Source: Pseudomonas vlassakiae
Lineage (GTDB): Bacteria > Pseudomonadota > Gammaproteobacteria > Pseudomonadales > Pseudomonadaceae
Direction: 5' to 3'
NCBI RefSeq assembly: GCF_014269035.2
Contig: NZ_JABWRP020000001.1
Span: 1 to 64,000 of the forward strand
Length of the DNA stretch: 64,000 bases
Position 1 is the stretch's first letter; each line of letters opens with the position of its first letter. A program made the translations under genes and the position numbers. This document shows, in pieces, positions 43,305 to 53,153 of this stretch. The notes beneath the pieces were generated by a model that saw nothing but the letters and a program-made list of their open reading frames with translations, was not told where the DNA came from and did not search any database.

Positions 43305-46079
43305 TCACAGGCGCCGAAAATATCCCGTCAAGCGCGCCTGCGCCGCCAACCGATTGATCGCCGCGTCCAGCTCGTCCAGCGCCTGCTGGGCCTGCGGGCT
43401 GTCCTGCTTGAGCAGTGTCTCGCTGCGCTGACACGCCGCCCGCAACTGCGGCACACCGCAGTAACGCGAGGCACCATTGAGCCGGTGTACCTGCTCGATC
43501 AGCGTCGCGCTGTCAGCTGCCTCGCGAGCGGAGCGAATCGCCTGGCGGTCGGTTTCCAGCGACGCCAGCAGCATGGCCAGCATATCCGCTGCCAGGTCTG
43601 GCTTGCCGGCAGCCAGGCGCAAGCCTTCGTCCGGGTCCAGCACAGGTAGCTCATGGCCGTCACCCAGTGGCTCGCTGGCATGCTCCAGTGGCGATGCGCC
43701 GAGGCTCAGCCCGGTCCACTTCAGCACTACCTGGGCCAACTGCCGCTCGCTGATCGGCTTGGTCAGGTAATCGTCCATGCCGCTGTGCAACAGAGCGCGT
43801 TTCTCGTTGGCCATGGCATGCGCGGTCAGGGCGACGATCGGCATCGGGTTGCCGCTCTGGGTCTTTTCCCACAGACGGATCTGCTCGGTGCAGGCGCGGC
43901 CGTCCATGCCGGGCATCTGCACGTCCATCAGCACCAGGTCGAAAGGCTCAGCCTGGACCGCCTGCACGGCGGCAAGGCCGTTGTCGACCGCCAGCACTTC
44001 GGCGCCCAGGTCCTCGAGCAGCGTCTGTACCAGCAACAGATTGGCAGCATTGTCGTCGACGCACAGAATCTTCGCCCGGCGCTGGCCGCTGCCGGGCAAC
44101 CCCGGTTCGGCCTGCAGCCGTCGCGGTTGTACCAGCTCCAGCAACAGGCGGCGTAACTTGCGCGTGCAGGTGGGCTTGGACAGCAGTTGGCCATGGCCGT
44201 TGGGCAGGAAGGGGTGATACAGCGCCTGCTCGGTGGTCGGGCACAGCACCACGCACTGGCAGTGCAGGCGCTCCAGTTGCTGGTTGTACTGGCCGAGCTG
44301 TTCCGGTGAAAGCGTACCGAGGTTGGCCCCGAGCACCGCGAACTCGAAGGGCATGCCGGCCTGGAAGCCGGCCTTCACGCCTTGCAGCAACTGGTCGTAG
44401 GACGCGAACAGGCTGACGCTCAGGCCGCAATCCTCGAGCTGGTGCTCCAGGGCCTGGCGCGCCAGCTCATGGCCGTCGACGATGGCCACTCTGCGACCCA
44501 GCAGCGGTTGCAGTGGCTGCTCCTCGATGTCGTCGTGTGCCTTGGGCAGGCTCAGGCTGATCCAGAACTGCGAACCTTCCCCCGGCGTGCTGTCGACACC
44601 GATTTCGCCGCCCATCTGCTCGATCAGGCGCTTGGAAATCACCAGCCCCAGGCCGGTACCGCCGGGTTGACGGGCCAGTGAGTTGTCGGCCTGGCTGAAG
44701 GCCTGGAACAGCGTGCGCACGTCCTGGGGTGACAGGCCGATGCCGGTGTCCTGCACGCTGATGCGCAGCTGGGCGCTGTCTTCGTGTTCGTCATCGAGCA
44801 TCGCCCGGACGACAATGGTGCCTTCGCGGGTGAACTTGATCGCGTTGCTCACCAGGTTGGTAAGGATCTGTTTCAGCCGCAAGGGGTCGCCGATCAGCGA
44901 AATCGGCGTATCGCGGTAGATCAGGCTGAGCAGTTCGAGCTGCTTGGCGTGGGCGGCGGGGGCGAGGATCGTCAAGGTGTCCTGGACCAGGTCGCGCAGG
45001 TTGAACGGGATGCTGTCGAGCACCAGCTTGCCCGCTTCGATCTTGGAGAAGTCGAGGATCTCGTTGATGATCCCCAGCAGGTTGTCGGCGGACTTCTCGA
45101 TGGTGTTCAGGTAGTCCAGCTGCCGCGGGGTCATCTCGCTCTTCTGCAGCAGGTGGGTGAAGCCCAGGATGCCATTGAGCGGGGTGCGGATTTCGTGGCT
45201 CATGTTGGCCAGGAATTCCGATTTGATGCGGCTGGCCTCCAGGGCCTCCTTGCGCGCCATGTCCAGCTCGATGTTCTGGATCTCGATGGTTTCCAGGTTC
45301 TGGCGTACGTCCTCGGTCGCTTGGTCGATGCTGTGCTGCAGCTCTTCGTGGGCGCCGTGCAAGGTCTCGGCCATGCGGTTGATGCCGCGGGCCAGTTCAT
45401 CCAGCTCATGGCTGCCCATGGCCGGCAGGCGTTCGTCGAGGTGGCCGTCCTTGAGCAGGTTGACCGTCTGCTTGATGCGTGCGATCGGGTCATTGATGGT
45501 ACGGCTCATGCGCATCGCCAGCAGGCCACTGAGGGCCAGGCAGGCGAGGATCAGCAGCACACTGGTGAACAGGTTGCGATAGCCACGCAGCAGCGTGCCG
45601 TCGTGGGACAGCTCGATCTCGACCCAGCCGAGCAGGCGCTCGGCTTCGGCCGGTACGGCATCGGTAGCCAGATCGCGGTGGTGGCCGAACACCGGCATCA
45701 GGTAACGGGTGGCGTCGTTGCCGGTGCGCTGCAGCAACTGCGTGCCGGTACCGCCGCTGGGCGCCTGGTTGATCATGCTCGGCCCGGCATGGGCCAGGCG
45801 GCTGCGGTCGGGGGCGAGGAAGGCCACGGCACGCACGTCGGCCTGCTCCAGGGTCTGCGCGGCAATGCGCTCCAGCTGGGCAGGCGCCTGGCGTGCCAGG
45901 GCCGGTGCGGCCAGCGGGGCCAGTTGCTCGGCGAGCATCTTGCCGCGCTGCAGCAGCTGGGTGCGCAACTGGTCTTGCTGCAGCCAGGTGAAATAGCTGC
46001 CCAGCACCAGTGCCATCAAGCTGGCAGGCAGCAATGCCAGCAGCAGCACCCGGCTTCTGATTCCCAAACGATCGAGCAC
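43305..46079 (-). CDS. gacS: Hybrid sensor histidine kinase GacS
   Basis: 924 residues from GTG 'VLDRLGIRSRVLLLALLPASL', preceded by a strong AGGAGG; the ORF can be read further upstream but without support. Order: membrane helix, periplasmic domain (about 35-160), helix, HAMP, HisKA with 'LANMSHEIRTPLNGILGF', HATPase ('VQDTGIGLSPQD', 'GGTGLGLVISKRL'), a degenerate receiver, a true receiver ('LVLMDVQMPGMDG') and a C-terminal Hpt ('VHRLNGASRYCGVPQL'). It drives GacA and the RsmY/RsmZ RNAs that govern secondary metabolism and biofilm. All catalytic residues look intact. Confidence 0.95.
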   Translation of the reverse strand: MLDRLGIRSRVLLLALLPASLMALVLGSYFTWLQQDQLRTQLLQRGKMLAEQLAPLAAPALARQAPAQLERIAAQTLEQADVRAVAFLAPDRSRLAHAGPSMINQAPSGGTGTQLLQRTGNDATRYLMPVFGHHRDLATDAVPAEAERLLGWVEIELSHDGTLLRGYRNLFTSVLLILACLALSGLLAMRMSRTINDPIARIKQTVNLLKDGHLDERLPAMGSHELDELARGINRMAETLHGAHEELQHSIDQATEDVRQNLETIEIQNIELDMARKEALEASRIKSEFLANMSHEIRTPLNGILGFTHLLQKSEMTPRQLDYLNTIEKSADNLLGIINEILDFSKIEAGKLVLDSIPFNLRDLVQDTLTILAPAAHAKQLELLSLIYRDTPISLIGDPLRLKQILTNLVSNAIKFTREGTIVVRAMLDDEHEDSAQLRISVQDTGIGLSPQDVRTLFQAFSQADNSLARQPGGTGLGLVISKRLIEQMGGEIGVDSTPGEGSQFWISLSLPKAHDDIEEQPLQPLLGRRVAIVDGHELARQALEHQLEDCGLSVSLFASYDQLLQGVKAGFQAGMPFEFAVLGANLGTLSPEQLGQYNQQLERLHCQCVVLCPTTEQALYHPFLPNGHGQLLSKPTCTRKLRRLLLELVQPRRLQAEPGLPGSGQRRAKILCVDDNAANLLLVQTLLEDLGAEVLAVDNGLAAVQAVQAEPFDLVLMDVQMPGMDGRACTEQIRLWEKTQSGNPMPIVALTAHAMANEKRALLHSGMDDYLTKPISERQLAQVVLKWTGLSLGASPLEHASEPLGDGHELPVLDPDEGLRLAAGKPDLAADMLAMLLASLETDRQAIRSAREAADSATLIEQVHRLNGASRYCGVPQLRAACQRSETLLKQDSPQAQQALDELDAAINRLAAQARLTGYFRRL

Positions 46080-46228
46080 ACTCGCCTCCTGTAATGTGCC
46101 TGGATGCCGACGTCGCTGCGACGGCACAAAGCGGAAAGTTACTCCGCTGGCTGCGCTATTGCACCCTTTGAATGTCATTTCGTGCCGCGCCAAGGCATGG
46201 GGCGCAGGCAGTTGCCTGAAAGGAGAGC

Positions 46229-46987
46229 ATGCACAATAATCGCGCAATTGCGAATGTGTGGCAGTTGCCAATGAATCCTGTAACTAATTGCGCCTCGCGC
46301 ATCCTGGCGATCGAGGACGATCCCGTGCTGGGGGCGTACCTGCACGAAGAGCTGCAGCGTGGCGGCTTCCAGGTCACCTGGTGCCGCAACGGCCTGGATG
46401 GCCTGGAAGCAGCCGACCGCCAAGCGTTCGACGTGGTCCTGCTGGACATCCTGCTGCCCGGCCTCAATGGTCTGGATGCCCTTGCCCGGCTGCGTCAGCG
46501 CAGCGCCACGCCGGTGATCCTGATGTCGGCACTGGGCGCCGAGGCCGACCGCATCAGCGGTTTCCAGCGCGGCGCCGACGATTACTTGCCCAAGCCCTTC
46601 AGCATCGCCGAACTGCAGGTGCGGATCGAGGCGATCCTGCGCCGGGTCGCTCTTGAGCGGCGTCATCAGCCGCAGCAGGAGGTTGCCGCAAGCGAGTTGT
46701 ACTTCGACGAAAGCCGGTGTGATGTCAGCCTGAATGGCCAGCACGCCGGCATGACGCCGAGCGAATACCGCCTGCTCGATATCCTTCACCGCAATGTCGA
46801 TGAAGTGCTGAGCAAGCCCTTCCTTTACCAGCAGGTGCTGCAGCGCGGCTACTCGCGGCATGACCGTAGCCTCGACATGCATATCAGTCAGATCCGCCGC
46901 AAACTCAAGGGTATCGATTACCACGCCTGGCAGATCCGCACGGTGTGGGGCAAGGGCTACGTGCTCAGCGCCGGCGAAGCGGAGTAA
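46229..46987 (+). CDS. OmpR-family response regulator
   Basis: 252 residues if started at 46229, which has AAGGAG only 3 bp before the ATG; ATG 46271 ('MNPVTNCAS', 238 residues) is the alternative. Receiver domain: 'AIEDDPVLG', phospho-Asp in 'VVLLDILLPGLNG', Lys in 'DYLPKPFS'. Winged helix: 'MTPSEYRLLDILHRNVDEVLSKPFLYQQVL' and 'ISQIRRKLKGIDYHAWQIRTVWGKGYVL'. Divergent from gacS, followed 3 bp later by its kinase. Signal and targets unknown. Confidence 0.85.
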   Translation: MHNNRAIANVWQLPMNPVTNCASRILAIEDDPVLGAYLHEELQRGGFQVTWCRNGLDGLEAADRQAFDVVLLDILLPGLNGLDALARLRQRSATPVILMSALGAEADRISGFQRGADDYLPKPFSIAELQVRIEAILRRVALERRHQPQQEVAASELYFDESRCDVSLNGQHAGMTPSEYRLLDILHRNVDEVLSKPFLYQQVLQRGYSRHDRSLDMHISQIRRKLKGIDYHAWQIRTVWGKGYVLSAGEAE

Positions 46988-46990
46988 GCC

Positions 46991-48367
46991 ATGCTTGATC
47001 GCCATTCACTGTTCTGGAAGCTGGCCATCCTGCTGGTGGGTTTCTGCCTGTTGATGATCGGCCTCAGCTACACCTGGGGCCGTCATATGGAAACCCGCAA
47101 CGCCTTTCTCGATCCGCCGGCGCGCCAGGTGCTGCGCGACTATGCCGGCGACGCCGAAAGGGCTTGGCGTACCGGAGGACGCGAAGGGCTGGACCGCTGG
47201 GTAGCGGCGATGCACCAGCGTGAGCATGGCTGGATCGGTGTGCTCGACCTTAACCTGCGGCCCCTGGACAGCGCCATTCTTGGCCCTGAGATCATGCAGC
47301 GGCTGACCCGCCTGCGTGGGGTCGACTGGCCGATGAGCCGGCGCAGCGTCGACCAACCCTGGTTGCGCATTCCGTTCCCCGGTGCGCCGCAGCAGGGCAT
47401 GCTGGTGATCGAGCTGCCGCAACGTTTCAACCCCGGCCAGTACCGGGTGTTCTGGCGGGTCGTCACCAACGGCATCATCCCTGGCCTGTTCACCTTGCTG
47501 CTGTGTGTCGGCCTGTACCGCATGCTGATCGTCCCGCTCAACCAGTTGCGCGAGCAGGCCAGTGCCTGGCGTGCCGACCAGCTTTCGGCACGGCTGGATT
47601 CACGTACCACGGCCCGCCACGACGAACTGGGTGAACTGGCCCGAGCCTTTGATCAGATGGCCGAGCGCCTGCAAGGTACCGTGGCGATGCAGCAGCAACT
47701 GCTGCGCGACCTGTCCCACGAAATGCGCACCCCGCTGAGCCGCCTGCGCGTCGCCTGCGATGGCGAGACTGACTTCGCGCGCCTGCGTGAGCGCCTGGGT
47801 CGCGAAGTCGACTGCATGCAGCAGTTGGTCGAGAACACGCTGCAACTGGCTTGGCAGGATGCCGAACGCGCGCCGATGAACCTTGAGCCGATCCAGGTCC
47901 AGGCGCTCTGGGAGCTGCTGGCCGAGGACGCCAGCTACGAAAGCGGCTGGTCGCCGGAGCGCTTGCGCTGTGAGCTGCCGGGCAGTTGCTGGGTGCAGGG
48001 TAACCTCAACCACTTGGCCCAGGCCCTGGAGAACATGTTGCGTAATGCCATCCGCCATTCGCCGGAAAACGGCTTGGTACGGCTGGGCGGTCAGCGCGAA
48101 GGAGGCTACTGGCGTCTGTGGCTGGAAGATGAAGGCGGCGGTGTCGCCGATGAGGATCTGGAGCGCATCTTCGCGCCGTTTTCCCGGCTCGATGGTTCGC
48201 GGCCTGGGGACGGCGGTTTTGGCCTGGGGTTGAGCATTGCCCGCAGTGCCATTCAGCGCCAGGGTGGGACCTTGTGGGCCGAAAATGGCACGTCAGGGCT
48301 CAGGCTGTGCATGCGGTTGCCGTTTCATGTGCCGGCTTCTTCTGGGGCGCCCCGTTATAGCGTGTAG
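46991..48367 (+). CDS. Sensor histidine kinase
   Basis: 458 residues. Membrane helices about 8-28 and 155-180 frame a 125-residue periplasmic domain. A HAMP follows, then phospho-His in 'LLRDLSHEMRTPLSRLRVA', N-box 'ALENMLRNAIRHSPE' and G-boxes 'LEDEGGGVADEDLERIFAPFSRLDGSRPGDGGFGLGLSIA'. The dimerisation segment is short, lacking some residues after the H-box (the 'CDGETDFARLRERLGREV' stretch). Partner of the regulator upstream. Confidence 0.87.
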   Translation: MLDRHSLFWKLAILLVGFCLLMIGLSYTWGRHMETRNAFLDPPARQVLRDYAGDAERAWRTGGREGLDRWVAAMHQREHGWIGVLDLNLRPLDSAILGPEIMQRLTRLRGVDWPMSRRSVDQPWLRIPFPGAPQQGMLVIELPQRFNPGQYRVFWRVVTNGIIPGLFTLLLCVGLYRMLIVPLNQLREQASAWRADQLSARLDSRTTARHDELGELARAFDQMAERLQGTVAMQQQLLRDLSHEMRTPLSRLRVACDGETDFARLRERLGREVDCMQQLVENTLQLAWQDAERAPMNLEPIQVQALWELLAEDASYESGWSPERLRCELPGSCWVQGNLNHLAQALENMLRNAIRHSPENGLVRLGGQREGGYWRLWLEDEGGGVADEDLERIFAPFSRLDGSRPGDGGFGLGLSIARSAIQRQGGTLWAENGTSGLRLCMRLPFHVPASSGAPRYSV

Positions 48368-48453
48368 CTATAGCAACCACAGATTGCGTGATATGGCCGG
48401 GAAAGGTTTGCCGGTATGATAGGCACCCCTGCGTCCGGATTGTGAAATACGCC

Positions 48454-49353
48454 ATGACCTTGCAGTACCCAACCATCGCCGATTGCGTCGGCAATACGCC
48501 CCTGGTTCGCCTGCAGCGCATCGCTGGCGAAACCAGCAATACCCTGCTGCTCAAGCTCGAAGGTAACAATCCCGCTGGCTCGGTGAAAGACCGCCCGGCA
48601 CTGTCGATGATCACCCGTGCCGAACTGCGCGGGCAGATCAAGCCAGGCGACACCCTGATCGAAGCTACCTCCGGCAATACTGGCATCGCCCTGGCGATGG
48701 CGGCGGCGATCAAGGGGTACAAGATGATCCTGATCATGCCCGACAACTCCACCGCCGAACGCAAGGCAGCCATGACCGCCTATGGCGCCGAGCTGATCCT
48801 GGTGACCAAGGAGGAGGGCATGGAAGGTGCGCGCGACCTCGCTGAGAGGTTGCAGGCCGAAGGCCGCGGCCTGGTCCTCGACCAGTTCGCCAACGGCGAC
48901 AACCCGATCGCCCACTACTCCAGCACCGGCCCGGAGATCTGGCAGCAGACCCAAGGCAGCATTACCCATTTCGTCAGCTCCATGGGTACCACCGGTACCA
49001 TCATGGGCTGCTCGCAGTACCTCAAGGAGCAGAACCCCAAGGTGCAGATCGTCGGCCTGCAGCCGATGGAAGGCTCGGCCATTCCGGGTATCCGCCGCTG
49101 GCCCGAGGAGTACCTGCCAAAGATATTCGATGCCACCCGCATCGACCGCGTAATGGACATGTCCCAGCAGGAGGCCGAGGACACCACTCGCCGCCTCGCG
49201 CGCGAAGAGGGCATTTTCTGCGGCGTGTCTTCCGGTGGTGCGGTAGCCGCCATGCTGCGCCTGTCCCGCGAAGTGGAAAACGCCGTGATGGTCGCGATCA
49301 TCTGTGACCGCGGCGACCGTTACCTGTCCACCGGCCTGTTCGACCCGAGCTAA
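48454..49353 (+). CDS. cysM: O-acetylserine sulfhydrylase B (cysteine synthase B)
   Basis: 299 residues from ATG 'MTLQYPTIADCVGNTPLVRLQRI', the usual CysM length. PLP lysine is Lys45 in 'NNPAGSVKDRPAL'; 'EATSGNTGIALAM' and 'SSMGTTGTIMG' bind substrate and PLP phosphate. CysM makes cysteine from O-acetylserine with sulfide or thiosulfate. rlmD begins directly after its stop codon. Confidence 0.94.
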   Translation: MTLQYPTIADCVGNTPLVRLQRIAGETSNTLLLKLEGNNPAGSVKDRPALSMITRAELRGQIKPGDTLIEATSGNTGIALAMAAAIKGYKMILIMPDNSTAERKAAMTAYGAELILVTKEEGMEGARDLAERLQAEGRGLVLDQFANGDNPIAHYSSTGPEIWQQTQGSITHFVSSMGTTGTIMGCSQYLKEQNPKVQIVGLQPMEGSAIPGIRRWPEEYLPKIFDATRIDRVMDMSQQEAEDTTRRLAREEGIFCGVSSGGAVAAMLRLSREVENAVMVAIICDRGDRYLSTGLFDPS

Positions 49354-50712
49354 ATGTCCAAGAAAAAAAGCAACAGCGGCCTGCGCTTCCAGCCGGCCGG
49401 CGGCAACCGCACGCCCCAGGTCCCCGTGGGCAAGAAGCAGCGCCTGGCTATCGAGCGCCTGGCCGGTGACGGCCGCGGTATCGCCTTCCTGGAAGGGCGT
49501 ACGTGGTTCGTCAGCGGCGCCCTGGCCGGTGAAGCGGTCGAAGCGCGGGTGCTCAACGCCCGCGGCAAGGTCGTCGAGGCGCGCCTGGAGCGCGTGCTGC
49601 AAGCCAGCCCTGAACGCCGCCAGGCACCCTGCCGCCACTACGCGCGTTGCGGCGGCTGCAACCTGCAGCACCTGCCGCACGACGCCCAGTTGGCGCTCAA
49701 GCAGCGTACCCTGGCTGAACAGCTACAACGGGTGGCCGGCGTGCAGCCCGAAGAATGGGCTGCACCGCTGAGCGGGCCGGAATTCGGCTACCGGCGCCGG
49801 GCGCGCGTAGCCGTGCGCTGGGACGTGAAGGCCAAGCACCTGGAGGTCGGTTTCCGCGCCGAGGCCAGCCAGGACATTGTCGCCATCGATGATTGCGCCG
49901 TGCTGGTACAGCCCTTGCAGTCTATTCTTCGCCACTTGCCGACCGTGCTGCGCTCGCTGGGCAAGCCCCAGGTGATCGGCCATGTGGAGTTGTTCAGCGG
50001 TACCGCCGAAGCCGTGCTGGTGCGTCATGTGGCGCCGTTGCCTGCGGACGACCAGGCGCGCCTGCAGGCATTCTGCGACGAGGCCAAGGCGCAGCTGTGG
50101 CTGCAGGGTGAAGGGGAGCCGGCCCCCGTGGATGCCGAGGCGAAACTGGGCTTTGCCCTGGAGCCTTGGCAGCTGGAGCTGGCCTGGCGCCCGGGCGATT
50201 TCGTCCAGGTCAATGCCCAGGTCAACACGGCGATGATCGAGCAGGCCCTGGCCTGGCTCGCTCCGCGAGCTGACGAGCGGGTACTGGACCTGTTCTGCGG
50301 CCTCGGCAACTTCGCCCTGCCGCTGGCGCGCCAGGCACGTGAAGTGGTGGCAGTTGAAGGTGTACAGGCCATGGTCGATCGGGCCGCGGCCAATGCCCGG
50401 AACAACGATGTGCATAACGCCGCGTTTTTTCAGGCCGATTTATCGCAGCCTTTGGCAGGTGCCGGATGGGCCGCCGAGGGCTTTTCTGCGGTACTCTTGG
50501 ATCCACCGCGCGACGGTGCATACGAGGTGGTGCAAGACATCGCCCGCCTCAGGGCCAAGCGCTTGGTGTATGTATCGTGCAACCCGGCCACGCTGGCGCG
50601 AGACGCCCAGGTGCTGGTCGGCCAGGGGTACCGGTTAAAAAGGGCCGGGATTCTCGACATGTTTCCTCAGACGGCGCATGTCGAAGCCATGGCGTTATTC
50701 GAAGCGGGCTAG
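49354..50712 (+). CDS. rlmD: 23S rRNA (uracil(1939)-C(5))-methyltransferase
   Basis: 452 residues starting at the base after the cysM stop. An N-terminal TRAM domain is followed by the iron-sulfur cysteines '[15 protein letters not shown]', and a SAM-binding methyltransferase domain with '[16 protein letters not shown]', 'LLDPPRDGA' and the catalytic Cys in '[16 protein letters not shown]'. It methylates U1939 of 23S rRNA. Formerly named rumA. Confidence 0.94.
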   Translation: MSKKKSNSGLRFQPAGGNRTPQVPVGKKQRLAIERLAGDGRGIAFLEGRTWFVSGALAGEAVEARVLNARGKVVEARLERVLQASPERRQAPCRHYARCGGCNLQHLPHDAQLALKQRTLAEQLQRVAGVQPEEWAAPLSGPEFGYRRRARVAVRWDVKAKHLEVGFRAEASQDIVAIDDCAVLVQPLQSILRHLPTVLRSLGKPQVIGHVELFSGTAEAVLVRHVAPLPADDQARLQAFCDEAKAQLWLQGEGEPAPVDAEAKLGFALEPWQLELAWRPGDFVQVNAQVNTAMIEQALAWLAPRADERVLDLFCGLGNFALPLARQAREVVAVEGVQAMVDRAAANARNNDVHNAAFFQADLSQPLAGAGWAAEGFSAVLLDPPRDGAYEVVQDIARLRAKRLVYVSCNPATLARDAQVLVGQGYRLKRAGILDMFPQTAHVEAMALFEAG

Positions 50713-50808
50713 CGAGCTGGCCCCTTGGTGCGGCTTCCACGGAAGCGAAGCTGCACGGTGATAGCCAGTGCACCCGTGTGGTGCGCTGTATGGAAAGGTA
50801 AAACAAAG

Positions 50809-53049
50809 ATGGTACAGGTGAGAGTGCACCAGCCGGTCAACACAGACGGCAGTATCAATCTCGAAGCATGGCTGGATCATGTGGTGAGCGTCGATTCGGC
50901 TCTGGATCGCGTGGCACTGAAAGAAGCCTGCGAGTTCGCCCAGGAAATCGAAAAGAAGGGCAACCCGGCCAAGCATTCGTGGGCCGATGGTACGTCCAGT
51001 TATCAGGCTGGCCTGGAAATCGCTGAAATCCTCGCCGACCTCAAGCTCGATCAGGATTCGTTGGTCGCGGCGGTGATCTATCGCTCGGTCCGTGAAGGCA
51101 AGGTGACCTTGGCCGAAGTCGGCCAGCGCTTTGGCCCGGTGGTGTCCAAGCTGATCGACGGCGTGCTGCGCATGGCCGCCATCAGTGCCAGCCTCAGCCC
51201 GCGCCAGTCGTTGGTGCTGGGGTCGCAGGCGCAGGTCGAGAACCTGCGCAAGATGCTCGTGGCCATGGTCGACGATGTGCGCGTGGCGCTGATCAAGCTG
51301 GCCGAGCGTACCTGTGCGATCCGTGCAGTGAAGTCCGCCGATGACGAAAAACGCCTGCGCGTGGCGCGCGAGGTGTTCGACATCTATGCGCCACTGGCCC
51401 ACCGCCTGGGCATCGGCCACATCAAATGGGAGCTGGAAGACCTGTCCTTCCGCTACCTGGAGCCCGACCAGTACAAGCAGATCGCCAAGCTGTTGCACGA
51501 GCGCCGGCTGGACCGGGAGCGCTTCATCAGCGATGTGATGAACCAGCTGCAGAACGAGCTGCTGGCCACCGGGGTCAAGGCTGACATCAGCGGCCGGGCA
51601 AAACACATCTATTCGATCTGGCGCAAGATGCAGCGCAAGGGCCTCGAGTTCAGCCAGATCTACGACGTGCGTGCGGTCCGCGTGCTGGTGCCGGAGGTGC
51701 GCGACTGCTACACCGCGCTGGGCATCGTGCACACCCTGTGGCGGCATATTCCCAAGGAATTCGACGACTACATCGCCAACCCCAAGGAAAACGGCTATCG
51801 CTCGCTGCACACTGCGGTGATCGGCCCCGAGGGCAAGGTGCTGGAAGTGCAGATCCGTACCCACGGCATGCACGAAGAAGCCGAACTCGGCGTCTGCGCC
51901 CACTGGCGCTACAAGGGCACCGACGTCAAGCCGAGCTCCAACCACTACGAAGAGAAGATTTCCTGGCTGCGCCAGGTGCTCGAATGGCATGAAGAGCTGG
52001 GCGATATCGGTGGCCTGGCCGAGCAGCTGCGGGTCGATATCGAGCCTGACCGGGTCTACGTGTTCACCCCGGATGGCCACGCCATCGACCTGCCGAAGGG
52101 GGCCACGCCGCTGGACTTCGCCTATCGGGTGCACACCGAGATCGGTCACAACTGCCGTGGCGCCAAGATCAACGGGCGTATCGTGCCGCTCAACTACAGC
52201 CTGCAGACCGGCGAGCAGGTGGAGATCATCACCAGCAAGCACGGCAACCCGAGCCGCGACTGGCTGAACTCCAACCTGGGCTACGTCACCACCTCGCGGG
52301 CGCGGGCCAAGATCGTCCACTGGTTCAAGCTGCAGGCGCGTGACCAGAACGTCGCTGCCGGCAAGACCTTGCTCGAACGCGAGCTCAGCCGCCTGGGCCT
52401 GCCGCAGGTGGACTTCGAGCGCCTGGCCGAGAAGACCAACGTCAAGACCGCCGAAGACATGTTCGCCTCGCTGGGTGCCGGTGACCTGCGCCTGGCGCAT
52501 CTGGTCAACGCCGCCCAGCAATTGCTCGAGCCCGAGCGCATCGAGCAGATCGAGCTGGTGCCGCGCAAGCCCACCGGGCCGCGTACCGGCAAGCGTGGCG
52601 ATATCCAGATCCAGGGCGTCGGCAACTTGCTCACGCAGATGGCCGGCTGCTGCCAGCCGCTACCGGGCGACGCCATCGTCGGTTATATCACCCAGGGCCG
52701 CGGCGTCAGCATCCACCGCCAGGACTGCGCCTCGGCGCTGCAACTGGCCGGGCGCGAGCCGGAGCGTATGATCCAGGTAAGCTGGGGGCCGATCCCGGTG
52801 CAGACCTATCCGGTCGACATCGTCATCCGCGCCTATGACCGCCCAGGCTTGTTGCGCGACGTGTCGCAGGTGCTGCTGAACGAGAAGATCAACGTGCTGG
52901 CGGTCAACACCCGCTCGAACAAGGAAGACAACACCGCGCTGATGTCGCTGACCATCGAGATTCCGGGCCTGGATGCGCTGGGGCGCTTGCTGGGGCGGAT
53001 TTCGCAGTTGCCGAACATCATCGAGACGCGGCGTAATCGTACCCCTTGA
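50809..53049 (+). CDS. relA: GTP pyrophosphokinase RelA
   Basis: 746 residues from ATG 'MVQVRVHQPVNTDGSINLEAWL'. An N-terminal pseudo-hydrolase HD domain without the intact HD pair, the synthetase domain ('ISGRAKHIYSIWRKMQRKG', 'YDVRAVRVLV', 'ENGYRSLHTAV'), TGS ('YVFTPDGHAIDLPKGATPLDFAYRVHTEIG'), a zinc-finger part ('MAGCCQPLPGD') and a C-terminal ACT domain. It makes (p)ppGpp on stalled ribosomes during amino-acid starvation. It stands alone, 96 bp after rlmD. Confidence 0.95.
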   Translation: MVQVRVHQPVNTDGSINLEAWLDHVVSVDSALDRVALKEACEFAQEIEKKGNPAKHSWADGTSSYQAGLEIAEILADLKLDQDSLVAAVIYRSVREGKVTLAEVGQRFGPVVSKLIDGVLRMAAISASLSPRQSLVLGSQAQVENLRKMLVAMVDDVRVALIKLAERTCAIRAVKSADDEKRLRVAREVFDIYAPLAHRLGIGHIKWELEDLSFRYLEPDQYKQIAKLLHERRLDRERFISDVMNQLQNELLATGVKADISGRAKHIYSIWRKMQRKGLEFSQIYDVRAVRVLVPEVRDCYTALGIVHTLWRHIPKEFDDYIANPKENGYRSLHTAVIGPEGKVLEVQIRTHGMHEEAELGVCAHWRYKGTDVKPSSNHYEEKISWLRQVLEWHEELGDIGGLAEQLRVDIEPDRVYVFTPDGHAIDLPKGATPLDFAYRVHTEIGHNCRGAKINGRIVPLNYSLQTGEQVEIITSKHGNPSRDWLNSNLGYVTTSRARAKIVHWFKLQARDQNVAAGKTLLERELSRLGLPQVDFERLAEKTNVKTAEDMFASLGAGDLRLAHLVNAAQQLLEPERIEQIELVPRKPTGPRTGKRGDIQIQGVGNLLTQMAGCCQPLPGDAIVGYITQGRGVSIHRQDCASALQLAGREPERMIQVSWGPIPVQTYPVDIVIRAYDRPGLLRDVSQVLLNEKINVLAVNTRSNKEDNTALMSLTIEIPGLDALGRLLGRISQLPNIIETRRNRTP

Positions 53050-53063
53050 GACCGCGGCGCCTG

Positions 53064-53130
53064 CGTCGCGGATGAATCGGCTCCTACAGGAATGGTGCAA
53101 TGCCTGCAGGAGCGGATTTATCCGCGATGC
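53064..53130. repeat. Inverted pair of REP elements between relA and mazG
   Basis: 53064-53090 (GGATGAATCGGCTCCTACAGG core) and 53104-53130 (CTGCAGGAGCGGATTTATCC core) face each other with a 13-bp spacer. This subtype has the ATGAATC/GATTTATCC variant core. Confidence 0.75.
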
Positions 53131-53153
53131 AGCCCCCCGAAGGACCTGCTCAA

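Noticed and set aside
50695..52521. 608-codon minus-strand frame
   Set aside because: Antisense to relA, a GC-driven shadow.
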